From: Haoranjiania flava
GTDB taxonomy: Bacteria; Bacteroidota; Bacteroidia; Chitinophagales; Chitinophagaceae
Length of the DNA: 64,000 nt
Assembly: GCF_025631005.1 (NCBI RefSeq)
Contig: NZ_JAOTPL010000008.1
Location: forward strand, 62,001-126,000
Direction of reading: 5' to 3'
In this document: in pieces, positions 44,724 to 53,492 of the stretch
Layout of the letters: every line of letters begins with the position of its first letter
How positions within the stretch are numbered: the first letter of the stretch is position 1
Translations under genes and position numbers: made by a program
Notes under the pieces: generated by a model
Told to the model about the DNA's origin: nothing
Seen by the model: the letters and a program-made list of their open reading frames with translations, nothing else
Databases searched by the model: none

Positions 44724-45677
44724 TTATTTCCATATTTTATAACACCATCTTTTTAGTTTGCCTTCAAAATCAAACGGGGTAGTAGCTTTGGTAATGTCTT
44801 TTATTTTAGCTGCACGAATATTTTGTTCATCTAATGCAAATTTGGTGTAGTTGGTACTGAAATAAATTACGCCATTATCTTTTAAAGACCGCAGACAATC
44901 ATTGATAAGTTCAGTGTGATCGCTCTGTATCTCAAGAAAATCTTTCATGCGTTTGCTGTTGCTGAAAGTAGGCGGATCCATTACTATGAGGTCAAAGCTA
45001 CAGGGCTGCAATGTTTTCAGGTATTGCTTTACATCTGCATGTATAAAATAATAGTTTTTGTCGGAGAAATTATTAAGCTTAAAATTTTCCTGTGCCCATG
45101 CCAGGTAAGTTTTTGAAAGGTCTACTGATGTAATGCTTGCTGCATTTCCCGCGGCTGCGTATACAGAGAATGAACCGGTGTAACAAAACAAATTCAGCAC
45201 ATCCTTACCGCTGCTTTCTTGCATCACCATGCTGCGTGTAACGCGGTGATCAAGAAATAGTCCTGTATCCAGGTAATCGGTAAGGTTGACTTTAAACTTT
45301 AAATTGTTTTCTTCTGCCGTAAAGGAATGGCTTTCTTCCTCCTCGGCTTTCTGGTATTGAGCGCCTGCTACCCGGTGAGACATTGTTCTTCTCTGGCGCA
45401 CAAAAATTTTTTCTTCCGGCACATTCAATATTTGTGCGATGGTCTGTAAACATTCGCCAAGCCACTGTTCATGCACTTCTTCGTCCATCCCGTGCCGGCG
45501 CAGGTATTCGGCTACATATACTTTATCACCGTAAAGTTCTATGCTGAACGGAAACTCGGGCAGGTCATGATCATAAACACGGTAGCACGAAATGTTTTGC
45601 CTCCGTGCCAGTTTGCTTTTGTGCTTATACACTTTCTGCAGCCGGTTTTCAAACATCGAATATTTCCCTGTGTTCAT
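44724..45677 (-). CDS. RlmK-like class I rRNA methyltransferase
   Basis: The protein has 317 residues from the ATG at 45677 (MNTGKYSMFENR); the open frame upstream to 45746 overlaps prmA and is ignored. A small N-terminal RNA-binding part precedes the Rossmann methyltransferase. LFLDHRVTRSM, VLNLFCYTGSFSVYAA and the catalytic NPPY-like VMDPPTFSNS are typical of the RlmK/RlmI-like 23S rRNA methyltransferases. The target base is not determined. It is divergent from prmA with 67 nt between starts. Confidence 0.85.
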   Translation of the reverse strand: MNTGKYSMFENRLQKVYKHKSKLARRQNISCYRVYDHDLPEFPFSIELYGDKVYVAEYLRRHGMDEEVHEQWLGECLQTIAQILNVPEEKIFVRQRRTMSHRVAGAQYQKAEEEESHSFTAEENNLKFKVNLTDYLDTGLFLDHRVTRSMVMQESSGKDVLNLFCYTGSFSVYAAAGNAASITSVDLSKTYLAWAQENFKLNNFSDKNYYFIHADVKQYLKTLQPCSFDLIVMDPPTFSNSKRMKDFLEIQSDHTELINDCLRSLKDNGVIYFSTNYTKFALDEQNIRAAKIKDITKATTPFDFEGKLKRWCYKIWK

Positions 45678-45744
45678 ACTGCAAAAATCTTTTATTAAAG
45701 CCGAAAAACAAAAAACAGTATTTTTGAAATGAACTCTACAAAAC

Positions 45745-46563
45745 ATGCAGCATTATAAACAAATAAAAATAGCAGAATTAACGCCGGAACGCAGAGATTT
45801 ACTGATCGCTTTGCTGTCTTGTACAGGCTTTGACGGGTTTGAAGAAAGTGAAAATGAACTGAAAGCGTTTGGTAATGCATCCTCTGTAGATATGAAGCGT
45901 TTGCAGCAGTTAGCCGGATTGCATGAGTTCAGCTACACAGAAGAAGACATCCAAGAGACAAACTGGAATGCCCTGTGGGAATCGAATTTTGATGCTGTGA
46001 CCGTTGGTGATTTTGCAGGCATCCGTGCACACTTTCATCAGCCATTCAAAAATGTGCAGCATGAAATATTGATCACACCTAAAATGAGTTTCGGCACCGG
46101 CCACCATGCCACCACCTTTATGATGATTGAGCAAATGTCAAAGCTTGATTTTGCTGGTAAACATATTTTTGACTTTGGCACAGGCACCGGCGTGCTGGCA
46201 ATACTTGCTGAAAAACTGGGCGCCGAATCCGTGACGGCCATTGACAACGATGAGTGGTCAATAGAAAATGCCAAAGAGAATGCAGATAAAAATCATTGTA
46301 CACAAATAACTGTGAAGAGGGCAGACACTGCTGCCGTAAATCAGCAATTTGATATTATACTGGCCAACATCAATAAAAACGTATTGCTGGAAAATATGGC
46401 GGTGTTAGCTTCGCAGCTTAAATATGGCGGTACGCTGCTTATGAGCGGATTGCTCCGGGAAGACGAGCAGGATATTGTAGCGGAAGCTTTAAAGTATCAA
46501 CTGCAAAAAATATCAGGAAGCAATAAGCTACAATGGATTGCGCTGGTATTTGGGCAAATATAA
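45745..46563 (+). CDS. prmA: Ribosomal protein L11 methyltransferase
   Basis: The protein has 272 residues, a normal length. The N-terminal substrate-binding domain includes NWNALWESNFDAVTVGDF. The SAM domain has DFGTGTGVLAILAEKLGA and the catalytic loop around ILANINKNVLLENM. It methylates amines of ribosomal protein L11. It is divergent from the rRNA methyltransferase gene. Confidence 0.95.
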   Translation: MQHYKQIKIAELTPERRDLLIALLSCTGFDGFEESENELKAFGNASSVDMKRLQQLAGLHEFSYTEEDIQETNWNALWESNFDAVTVGDFAGIRAHFHQPFKNVQHEILITPKMSFGTGHHATTFMMIEQMSKLDFAGKHIFDFGTGTGVLAILAEKLGAESVTAIDNDEWSIENAKENADKNHCTQITVKRADTAAVNQQFDIILANINKNVLLENMAVLASQLKYGGTLLMSGLLREDEQDIVAEALKYQLQKISGSNKLQWIALVFGQI

Positions 46564-46613
46564 TATTGGGTATACGTTAAATGTATTGTAAGCTTTTATT
46601 TACGATTTTACCA

Positions 46614-46621
46614 TATTTTTG
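46614..46621 (+). promoter_or_regulatory. -7 promoter box for plsY
   Basis: TATTTTTG fits TAnnTTTG exactly and ends 38 nt before the chosen plsY ATG (46660). Confidence 0.4.
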
Positions 46622-46659
46622 TATCTTAGTCTAACACTAACTGTTTAATTTTAGCATTG

Positions 46660-47340
46660 ATGCAGGAATTATTATTAATCATATTAGCCTATCTTATTGG
46701 TTCTGTACCGTCCTCGGTATGGATATCCAGACATTTTTTCGGCATTGATATCCGGGAATACGGCAGTGGCAATGCCGGCGCTACCAATACTTTCCGTGTG
46801 CTGGGTAAGAAATGGGGTACTATTGTAATGATCATGGATGTATTGAAAGGCTTCCTGGCTACTTCGCTTTTTATATTTTTGCCAAAATATGTTGGTGCAG
46901 ATGCCGAGATCATGCGCGTGAATTTTATGATCGGTTTGGGGCTTACAGCAGTGTTGGGGCATATATTCCCTGTCTGGGCAAATTTTAAAGGAGGAAAAGG
47001 TGTGGCAACCCTGTTCGGCATGGTAATAGCCATTCAGCCTTTGGTAGCCATGTGTTGTGCAGCAGTATTTCTGCTGGTATTATTTCTTACACGCTTTGTT
47101 TCTTTAAGCTCTATACTCGCAGGCATTGCTTTTGCGGTTTTTATTCTTTTTATTTTTAATGTAGAGGCTCAATCCTATAAAGTTTTTTCGGTGGTGGTAG
47201 CTTTGATGATCGTATTAACGCATCAGAAAAACATCAACCGCCTTCTGCAGGGCACGGAAAATAAGGTACCCATTTTAAAACATAGAGACAGGAGAAAAGC
47301 CAGGAAAAACCGTCGGCAAAACCTGAACGACGGAGATTAA
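46660..47340 (+). CDS. plsY: Acyl-phosphate glycerol-3-phosphate acyltransferase
   Basis: The protein has 226 residues. ATG 46660 is preferred to the in-frame TTG immediately before it. Five to six hydrophobic helices alternate with the conserved loops GSGNAGATNTFR, FKGGKGVAT and the C-terminal LTHQKNINRLLQGTE. These form the acyltransferase site. It makes lysophosphatidic acid from acyl-phosphate in the inner membrane. The basic C-terminal tail is longer than usual. It is a single gene. Confidence 0.95.
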   Translation: MQELLLIILAYLIGSVPSSVWISRHFFGIDIREYGSGNAGATNTFRVLGKKWGTIVMIMDVLKGFLATSLFIFLPKYVGADAEIMRVNFMIGLGLTAVLGHIFPVWANFKGGKGVATLFGMVIAIQPLVAMCCAAVFLLVLFLTRFVSLSSILAGIAFAVFILFIFNVEAQSYKVFSVVVALMIVLTHQKNINRLLQGTENKVPILKHRDRRKARKNRRQNLNDGD

Positions 47341-47482
47341 CCCATAGATTGTATTGAATATTTTATTGCCGGAGACCTCACCGGTTTTTTAAAACTACCG
47401 ATCGAAGGCTTTGTTAGAGATCAACATTTTTTGGTACAAATATTGTTTTGCTACAATTATATAACTTTAAAAGCAACACATC

Positions 47483-48301
47483 ATGAAAAAATTATTACTA
47501 GGATCGCTTATAGGAGCTTTTGTTTTAACAGGATGTTCCAGGAATGCGATCACAGGCAGAAACCAGCTTAATATAGTCTCAGAATCACAGTTGCAGGAAA
47601 TGGCTGTAACCCAATACAGGCAGTTTCTGGCTGAGAATAACGTGGTAACTGCAAACAGCTCTATGAGCAAAGAATATGCAATGGTACAGCGCGTGGGGAA
47701 GAGGATCGCTAACGCCATTACCCAGTACTATACGCAGCAGGGTTTAGGAAAAGAATTACAAGGGTATAAATGGGAATTTAACCTGGTGCAGGGAAAAGAT
47801 GTAAATGCATTTTGTATGCCGGGAGGTAAAGTGGTGATCTACACAGGCCTTTTACCGGTGGCGCAAAACGAAGCAGGTGTAGCTGTTGTAATGGGGCATG
47901 AAATTGCACATGCTATCTTGCAACATGGCTCTGAAAGAATGAGCCGCGCTGTTGCTGCACAATATGGCGGACAAATTGCCGGCGCTGTTATCGGTTCACA
48001 AAATCAGGCGCTGGGAAATATTTTCGGAGCAGTATATGCACCTGTTGCTACGACTACCATGATCTTGCCTAACTCCCGTGCACAGGAATCAGAAGCTGAC
48101 CGCTATGGCTTACGCTTTGCAGCATTGGCAGGCTATAACCCCCAGGAAGCCATCCCATTCTGGACAAGAATGGCGCAGGCTGGAGGATCATCTAATGTCC
48201 CAACGATACTCAGGTCGCACCCAACCAACGAACAGCGCATCAGGGATCTTCAGAAAATAGTACCCGAAGCTATGAAGTATTACAGGCCAATGTCTAACTA
48301 A
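47483..48301 (+). CDS. M48 family metallopeptidase lipoprotein
   Basis: The protein has 272 residues with lipobox VLTGC (Cys18). HEIAH at 139-143 is the zinc site and ESEAD (202-206) supplies the third ligand. The mature part starts with TGRNQLN, as in LoiP/YcaL-type M48 peptidases. There are no membrane helices, so it is a periplasmic or outer membrane-anchored enzyme that may act on misfolded outer membrane proteins (inference from the family). A terminator follows. Confidence 0.92.
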   Translation: MKKLLLGSLIGAFVLTGCSRNAITGRNQLNIVSESQLQEMAVTQYRQFLAENNVVTANSSMSKEYAMVQRVGKRIANAITQYYTQQGLGKELQGYKWEFNLVQGKDVNAFCMPGGKVVIYTGLLPVAQNEAGVAVVMGHEIAHAILQHGSERMSRAVAAQYGGQIAGAVIGSQNQALGNIFGAVYAPVATTTMILPNSRAQESEADRYGLRFAALAGYNPQEAIPFWTRMAQAGGSSNVPTILRSHPTNEQRIRDLQKIVPEAMKYYRPMSN

Positions 48302-48328
48302 TTCGTTTCTTGATTTTGTATATATACC

Positions 48329-48361
48329 AGAGGCTGTCCCAAAAGGTCAGCCTCTCTTATT
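48329..48361 (+). terminator. Terminator after the M48 gene
   Basis: AGAGGCTG (48329-48336) pairs with CAGCCTCT (48348-48355). The loop holds CCCAAAAGG and a T-rich run follows. Confidence 0.75.
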
Positions 48362-48504
48362 TTTTACAATTTACCCGCGCTGCAGCATCTGTAAACAGGT
48401 CAATTTCAGGCGATTAATTATGTTTTATATTGCGCCGTTTTCTTTCCGGTAAATTTTAAACATATCAATAACTAAGGAAGTCTAATAGGAGCGTTAAATA
48501 TCTT

Positions 48505-48512
48505 TACCTTTG
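48505..48512 (+). promoter_or_regulatory. -7 promoter box for the 173-residue secreted protein
   Basis: TACCTTTG is a perfect TAnnTTTG match, 36 nt upstream of ATG 48549. The long version of the frame would start at TTG 48510, inside this box, so ATG 48549 is the better start. Confidence 0.4.
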
Positions 48513-48548
48513 AAATATAACTCACTTTATTTTTATAAATATTTTTTC

Positions 48549-49070
48549 ATGAAAAACATTAAGATTACACTGATAGGATTGCTGTTATTGCTGGCGGGCT
48601 CTTCAGCTTTTGCTCAGACGAAAAATAAAATTGAAATTTACCTGTTAAACAGGATCGTGCCGCAATTGGATGAGAAATGTACCAACGGACAGTTTTTTGT
48701 AAGCTACCAGGATCTTAATCCCGATCCTCTTATCAAAGATGAAGAGATTGTGGCTTATAATGTAGCTACACATGAATTTACATTTTCGGAAAGTGGGGCC
48801 CAGAAAATGGCTAACCTAAAACCTTCAAAAGACAGGGGATTACAATTTGCCCTGGCAGTAGACCGCAAGCCGGTTGTTACCGGGTACATCATGGACAAGT
48901 CTTCACCATCCGGCTGCGCCACGTATGGGTTGCTGAATGTAGGAAGTACTAAACAGTTGCTTTTAAAGGGAATGCCTGAGTTTGGTACGCATGTACGCAT
49001 CAAAGAACAACGGGAAAATATTTTATTTATCAATGCATTGAAGGCTACCGGCAGGTTGCAGAAGAATTAA
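48549..49070 (+). CDS. Secreted protein, faint resemblance to SecD periplasmic domain
   Basis: The protein has 173 residues with a good signal peptide ending SSAFAQ. EFTFSESGAQKMANL and LALAVDRKPVVTGYIMDKSS-like segments recall the first periplasmic domain of SecD (a strand, a helix and then a strand ending in Gly). The resemblance is weak and visual only. It stands alone, 2 nt from the convergent hydroxylase gene. Confidence 0.55.
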   Translation: MKNIKITLIGLLLLLAGSSAFAQTKNKIEIYLLNRIVPQLDEKCTNGQFFVSYQDLNPDPLIKDEEIVAYNVATHEFTFSESGAQKMANLKPSKDRGLQFALAVDRKPVVTGYIMDKSSPSGCATYGLLNVGSTKQLLLKGMPEFGTHVRIKEQRENILFINALKATGRLQKN

Positions 49071-49072
49071 GG

Positions 49073-49741
49073 TTATTTTTTCTTCTCAAACATCAGTTCC
49101 TTGACTTTCTCCTTATCTTCTTTTTCTTTGTTCAGATCGAACATGGTGCCGAAAATGCGGTCCCAGAAAGTATTGCTTACGCCAAATCCCAGGTCTTCGT
49201 CTTTGTAATGATGCAGGTGATGATTGCGCCAAAGCGGCTTCATGAATTTAAACGGCGGGGCAAAAGCGTGGATGGCATAGTGCAGGGAGGCATATAGCAG
49301 GTAACCCAGCATAAAACCAGGAAAAAAGGCAAAGGCATATTTTCCTGCTACCAGGTAGAATAAGCCAAAAATTATAGCAGATAGGATGAGGCTTGGAACC
49401 GGCGGCATAAAAAGACGTTGCCTGTCTCTGGGATAATGATGGTGATTTCCATGCAGGATGTAAGCTATCTTTTGCAATGCAGGATTATTTACCTTCATAT
49501 GAAAAATATACCTGTGCGCAATATATTCAAACAACGACCAGCTAAAAATACCTGCCAGGGAAACAAGTATAATGGTTTTTGCGCTGAGGCCGAATTCAGT
49601 GTTGCCTTTATAAATAATGAAAGTAAGGATTACAATGTACATTCCCCAAATTATAGCAGGATGTCCCTTGGTAAGCATTTCGAGATATTTGTTTTTGAAT
49701 ATTCTCGCCTGACCTTTATTATGAATTTTATCGAATTCCAT
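49073..49741 (-). CDS. Fatty acid hydroxylase / sterol desaturase family
   Basis: The protein has 222 residues and four hydrophobic segments. The di-iron histidine motifs are HRYIFH, HGNHHHYPRD, HYAIH and RNHHLHHYKDED, in the order and spacing of the fatty acid hydroxylase family. The enzyme probably hydroxylates a membrane lipid acyl chain; a 2-hydroxylase for sphingolipids is one option in this phylum. It has a basic C-terminal tail. The neighbours do not help. Confidence 0.88.
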   Translation of the reverse strand: MEFDKIHNKGQARIFKNKYLEMLTKGHPAIIWGMYIVILTFIIYKGNTEFGLSAKTIILVSLAGIFSWSLFEYIAHRYIFHMKVNNPALQKIAYILHGNHHHYPRDRQRLFMPPVPSLILSAIIFGLFYLVAGKYAFAFFPGFMLGYLLYASLHYAIHAFAPPFKFMKPLWRNHHLHHYKDEDLGFGVSNTFWDRIFGTMFDLNKEKEDKEKVKELMFEKKK

Positions 49742-49872
49742 AAAAAGTCTTTTTAGTTAGATTATAACAAATTTACATTATAAAAAATGATTTTTCACAG
49801 ATTGTACCGTTAAAGGTAAAATTTAGTAAAAAATGATTATTACTCTATATAAAATTATAAATTCGCGTTCTG

Positions 49873-51324
49873 ATGCTTCAACGATCATACATGCGTTTAC
49901 TTCATAAAAGCTTAGCTGTTTTTTTCCTGATAGCGCTGTTTGGAATATTTTTTTCAAACTGTGCTGTCATTATACCGCCGGATGGAGGTCCCAGGGACAG
50001 CCTGCCGCCGAATCTTGTTTCAGCCTCGCCGGCAGACTCTTCGCTGAATTTTACGGGTAAAAAAATAGAGCTGGTTTTTGATGAATATATCACTGTGCAA
50101 AACGTGCAGCAAAATCTTATAGTTTCGCCTGTTGTAAAATCTGTGCCTACTGTTTCAAGTTATCTCAACAAGATCACTGTTAATCTCAAAGAGCCCTTAG
50201 AGCCCAATACAACGTATTCGTTTGATTTTGGCACATCCATCAAAGATGCCAATGAAGGCAACCCTTATAAAAATTATACCTACGTTATCAGTACCGGAAA
50301 TCATTTAGATACCGACAGCATTGCCGGCACAATAACGCTGGCAGAAACCGGCAAGGTAGACAGTACATTGCTTGCGGTATTGTATACAGACTTTTCAGAT
50401 ACGGCTATCTATAAAAGCCAGCCCCGGTATTATACCAGGGTAGACACTACAGGAAGATTCGTTTTCAGGTTCTTACCCAAAGGGCAGGAGTACAATCTTT
50501 TTGCTGTTGCCAATACGTACATGCGCAATTATTCAGATACAACCCAGCTGTTTGGTTTTTATGACAGGAAAGTTATAGCAGGCCAACCGGATTCTGTACC
50601 TGTACATTTGTATGCTTACCACCAATCAAAAACGGTAAAACGCCCTGCCCGTGTGATCTCTGAAAGGCAGCGCCAGCAACAGAGGGAGAAAGATGCCAAG
50701 CAACCGCTCAATGTATCAGTATCTGTTAAGAATGCACCTCAGAGCCTGATAGATCCTTTACAAATAAACTACTCCAAGCCTCTTAAAGCCTTTGACCCCG
50801 GCGGCATCGCCCTTAGAGATACGAATTATGCAGAAGAGCAGAACTATACAATCAATAGATCCATCCTGGATTCGAACAATTCAGCTTTTACGCTTACGCA
50901 TGCCTGGCAGGAAGACAAAGAATATATTTTGGTGATATCTAAAGAGGCAGCGATAGATAGTTTTGATATAATGATCGCTAAGGCAGATACCTCAAGATTT
51001 AAAATTAAACCTGCACGTGAATATGCTTCTTTTACCATGATATTCCCTGATGTAGATTTGGCTATGAATCCTGTTGTTCAGTTGTTCAAAGCCAATACAT
51101 TGGTAGATTCCATTGCCATACCTGAAAACAGGCGTGTGGTACGGCAGCTATACGAAGCTGGAGATTACCAGTTAAGGATCCTGTACGATACTAATAAGAA
51201 TATGAAATGGGATCCGGGAAATTATATATTGCGAAGGCAGCCGGAACTGGTGATACCGCATAAGAAAGACATTACGCTGAAGGCTAACTGGGAAAATGAA
51301 TTGGAAATATATATTTACAGGTAA
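49873..51324 (+). CDS. Big_5 Ig-like domain lipoprotein
   Basis: The protein has 483 residues, with a hydrophobic signal and lipobox FFSNC (Cys30; Cys24 if the second ATG is used). Residues about 42-140 form a Big_5 Ig-like domain (PPDGGPRDSLPPNL, IELVFDEYITVQNV, PNTTYSFDFG). The rest is beta-rich and ends with a further domain containing DYQLRILYDTNKNMKWDPGN. Such lipoproteins are common in Bacteroidota and of unknown function. It precedes recR by 18 nt and may be cotranscribed with it. Confidence 0.82.
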   Translation: MLQRSYMRLLHKSLAVFFLIALFGIFFSNCAVIIPPDGGPRDSLPPNLVSASPADSSLNFTGKKIELVFDEYITVQNVQQNLIVSPVVKSVPTVSSYLNKITVNLKEPLEPNTTYSFDFGTSIKDANEGNPYKNYTYVISTGNHLDTDSIAGTITLAETGKVDSTLLAVLYTDFSDTAIYKSQPRYYTRVDTTGRFVFRFLPKGQEYNLFAVANTYMRNYSDTTQLFGFYDRKVIAGQPDSVPVHLYAYHQSKTVKRPARVISERQRQQQREKDAKQPLNVSVSVKNAPQSLIDPLQINYSKPLKAFDPGGIALRDTNYAEEQNYTINRSILDSNNSAFTLTHAWQEDKEYILVISKEAAIDSFDIMIAKADTSRFKIKPAREYASFTMIFPDVDLAMNPVVQLFKANTLVDSIAIPENRRVVRQLYEAGDYQLRILYDTNKNMKWDPGNYILRRQPELVIPHKKDITLKANWENELEIYIYR

Positions 51325-51342
51325 AAGAATTTTTAGCACAGT

Positions 51343-51963
51343 ATGCAGTTATCTTCTTCTTTGTTGGAAAATGCAGTGAACGAATTTGCAAAGCTACCGG
51401 GCATCGGTAAAAAAACGGCGCTCAGGCTGGTGCTGCATTTGTTGAAGCAGGAGGAGGACCATGTGCATGTTTTTTCAGATAGCATCCGTGAAATGCGCGC
51501 CGGCGTTAAATTTTGCCGCAGGTGCCACAACATCAGCGACGGGGAAGTATGCTCTATCTGCGAGAGCCCTACGCGCAAACAGCGTGTAATCTGCGTGGTG
51601 GAAACCATACGCGATGTGATTGCCATAGAGAGTACCCAGCAATTCAACGGAACTTATCATGTATTGGGCGGCGTAATCTCCCCGCTTGACGGCATCGGCC
51701 CTGATAATCTACATATAGATTCATTGATAGAGCGCGTGGAAAAAGAACAGACAGAAGAGCTGATCTTTGCGCTTAACCCCAACATACAGGGGGATACAAC
51801 CATTTACTACATCCAGAAGAAAATACACCATCTTCCCTGTAAGATCACTACGGTTGCCCGTGGCATTGCTTTCGGCGGAGAACTTGAATATGCTGACGAG
51901 ATTACTTTGGGCAGAAGCCTGGCCAACCGCCTGCCTATTGAGAGCTATATGAAGCCGATGTAG
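51343..51963 (+). CDS. recR: Recombination mediator RecR
   Basis: The protein has 206 residues, near the usual 200. It has the helix-hairpin-helix KLPGIGKKTALRL (17-29). The zinc finger uses Cys58, Cys61, Cys70 and Cys73. The Toprim domain contains ICVVETIRDVIAIE and the C-terminal RGIAFGGELEYADEITLGRS. It loads RecA onto gapped DNA with RecO and RecF. The Big_5 lipoprotein gene stands immediately upstream. Confidence 0.97.
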   Translation: MQLSSSLLENAVNEFAKLPGIGKKTALRLVLHLLKQEEDHVHVFSDSIREMRAGVKFCRRCHNISDGEVCSICESPTRKQRVICVVETIRDVIAIESTQQFNGTYHVLGGVISPLDGIGPDNLHIDSLIERVEKEQTEELIFALNPNIQGDTTIYYIQKKIHHLPCKITTVARGIAFGGELEYADEITLGRSLANRLPIESYMKPM

Positions 51964-52403
51964 TGACTATGTGACTTATACCTCATCCCAACTCTCAAAG
52001 ATTTCAGAATGCCAGGTGAAAGTACCGGGCAAGGCTTCACCTGTGTTCCTTGTGAAAGCCCTTGTGTGCCTTGCGTTTAATTCTTATGCCTTTGTTTTTC
52101 TTGGCGTCATCGCCACGAACTTCTTTTTAGGTGATTTTTATATTATCCAATTTCCATCCTTACCGCCTGATCCTTCGGACCGTGAGATAACTGATGTAGG
52201 GAAATAAAATAAACAATTTATTTCACGGAGAGGCCGCAAAGGCTTGCGCAAAGAAAATGCTATTTTATAGTGTCAGTGAAAACACCTGACACGGCACAAA
52301 GATTTCTTCGGAACACGAGATATAAAATCACAGACCGCAGGTCGCACAGTTCTTATGCACAGCTGCTGACATCACACAACATTCACCATTCACAAAATAG
52401 ACG
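51964..52403. other. Gene-free stretch with decayed repeats
   Basis: No convincing gene lies here. A decayed motif (CTTGTGAAAGCCCTTGTGTG, near 52040) and CGCAAAGGCTTGCGCAAAG near 52229 resemble the CGCAAAG repeats at 39478. I see nothing else. Confidence 0.35.
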
Positions 52404-52411
52404 TATTTTTG
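52404..52411 (+). promoter_or_regulatory. -7 promoter box for the SUI1 gene
   Basis: TATTTTTG fits TAnnTTTG exactly and ends 6 nt before the ATG. If used, the mRNA would be leaderless or nearly so. No -33 element is visible. Confidence 0.35.
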
Positions 52412-52417
52412 TTAATC

Positions 52418-52771
52418 ATGAAGAATAAAAAAAGAAGCAGTGGAAGTGCGTTCGTCTACAGTACAGACCCCGACTTTAAGCCTTACGGAGAAGGAGATGA
52501 CGGGGATCAGGACGGTGTGTCCCCTGATAAACAAAAACTGCGCATCTGGCTTGAAACAAAACAGCGTGGCGGGAAAGCGGCAACCGTGATCACTGGATTT
52601 GCGGGGAATGAGGACGAACTGAAAGAGCTGGGCAAACAATTAAAAAATTATTGCGGCACCGGCGGATCAGTAAAAGATGGTGAAATTATTATACAGGGCG
52701 ATCAGCGGGATAAAGTGCTGAAATGCTTGCTGGATAAGGGCTACACGCAATCTAAAAAAGCAGGCGGGTAA
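52418..52771 (+). CDS. SUI1/eIF1-like translation factor (YciH family)
   Basis: The protein has 117 residues from the ATG at 52418; an in-frame TTG 9 nt upstream is less likely. The C-terminal ~75 residues are SUI1-like (RIWLETKQRGGKAATVITGF, LKELGKQLKNYCGTGGSVKD, GEIIIQGDQRDKVLKCL). Bacterial members can affect start-site selection on ribosomes, but the role is not settled. An extended N-terminus rich in Ser, Asp and Lys precedes the fold. Confidence 0.92.
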   Translation: MKNKKRSSGSAFVYSTDPDFKPYGEGDDGDQDGVSPDKQKLRIWLETKQRGGKAATVITGFAGNEDELKELGKQLKNYCGTGGSVKDGEIIIQGDQRDKVLKCLLDKGYTQSKKAGG

Positions 52772-52823
52772 TGCCGCCGGTATGTCCGTTGATATTTATT
52801 AAATCTAAAACTACAATACTATT

Positions 52824-53492
52824 ATGCAGATCAACCAATATATTGACCATACGGTCTTAAAGCCCACAACCACCCTCGCAGATATAGAAAAGCTGTGCCA
52901 TGAAGCCAGAACCTACCGGTTTGCTGCGGTATGTGTGCCACCGCCGTTTGTAAAAAAGTCGAAGGAACTTCTGCAGGGCTCAACAGTAAAGACAGCAACG
53001 GTTATAGGTTTCCCGTTCGGTTATTCTGCTATTGAAGCAAAACTGGCAGAGGTGTTACTTGCCCTGGTAGATGGTGCGGATGAGCTGGATATTGTCATCA
53101 ACCTGATTGCTTTAAAAAACAATGACTGGACGTATCTTGCCAATGAGATCAATCATCTTTTTCCTATCATTAAAGAAAAAGGAAAAACCATTAAAATAAT
53201 TATTGAAAGCGGCGTACTCACAGATGAAGAAATTATTAAATGCTGCGAGCTTTACGGAGCAGCCGGCATTGATTATTTAAAAACATCTACCGGTTATGCC
53301 GAACATGGCGCTTCGGTTCATGCCGTGGAATTGTTTAGGAGACATTTGCCGGAACACGTACAGATAAAGGCATCCGGGGGCATAAGAGATTACGCATTTG
53401 CCAGACAACTCATAGAGGCCGGGGCTACCAGGCTGGGTTGCAGTGCAGGCGTTGCCATTGTAAAGGGAGAAGTATCAGACACTGCATATTAG
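52824..53492 (+). CDS. deoC: Deoxyribose-phosphate aldolase
   Basis: The protein has 222 residues. The Schiff-base lysine is in DYLKTSTGYAEHG (Lys153 by count), with the conserved DELDIVIN strand before it and IKASGGIRDYAFA after it. It splits deoxyribose-5-phosphate into glyceraldehyde-3-phosphate and acetaldehyde in nucleoside catabolism. It starts a three-gene run: its TAG overlaps by one base the GTG start of the SDR gene, whose TAA in turn overlaps the ATG of the M20 hydrolase. Confidence 0.96.
   Translation: MQINQYIDHTVLKPTTTLADIEKLCHEARTYRFAAVCVPPPFVKKSKELLQGSTVKTATVIGFPFGYSAIEAKLAEVLLALVDGADELDIVINLIALKNNDWTYLANEINHLFPIIKEKGKTIKIIIESGVLTDEEIIKCCELYGAAGIDYLKTSTGYAEHGASVHAVELFRRHLPEHVQIKASGGIRDYAFARQLIEAGATRLGCSAGVAIVKGEVSDTAY

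Noticed and set aside
45678..45746. Longer start for the rRNA methyltransferase
   Set aside because: The extension overlaps prmA and the intergenic promoter area. The ATG at 45677 gives the normal family start.
51971..52207. 78-codon frame after recR
   Set aside because: Translation of decayed repeats, no promoter or neighbours.
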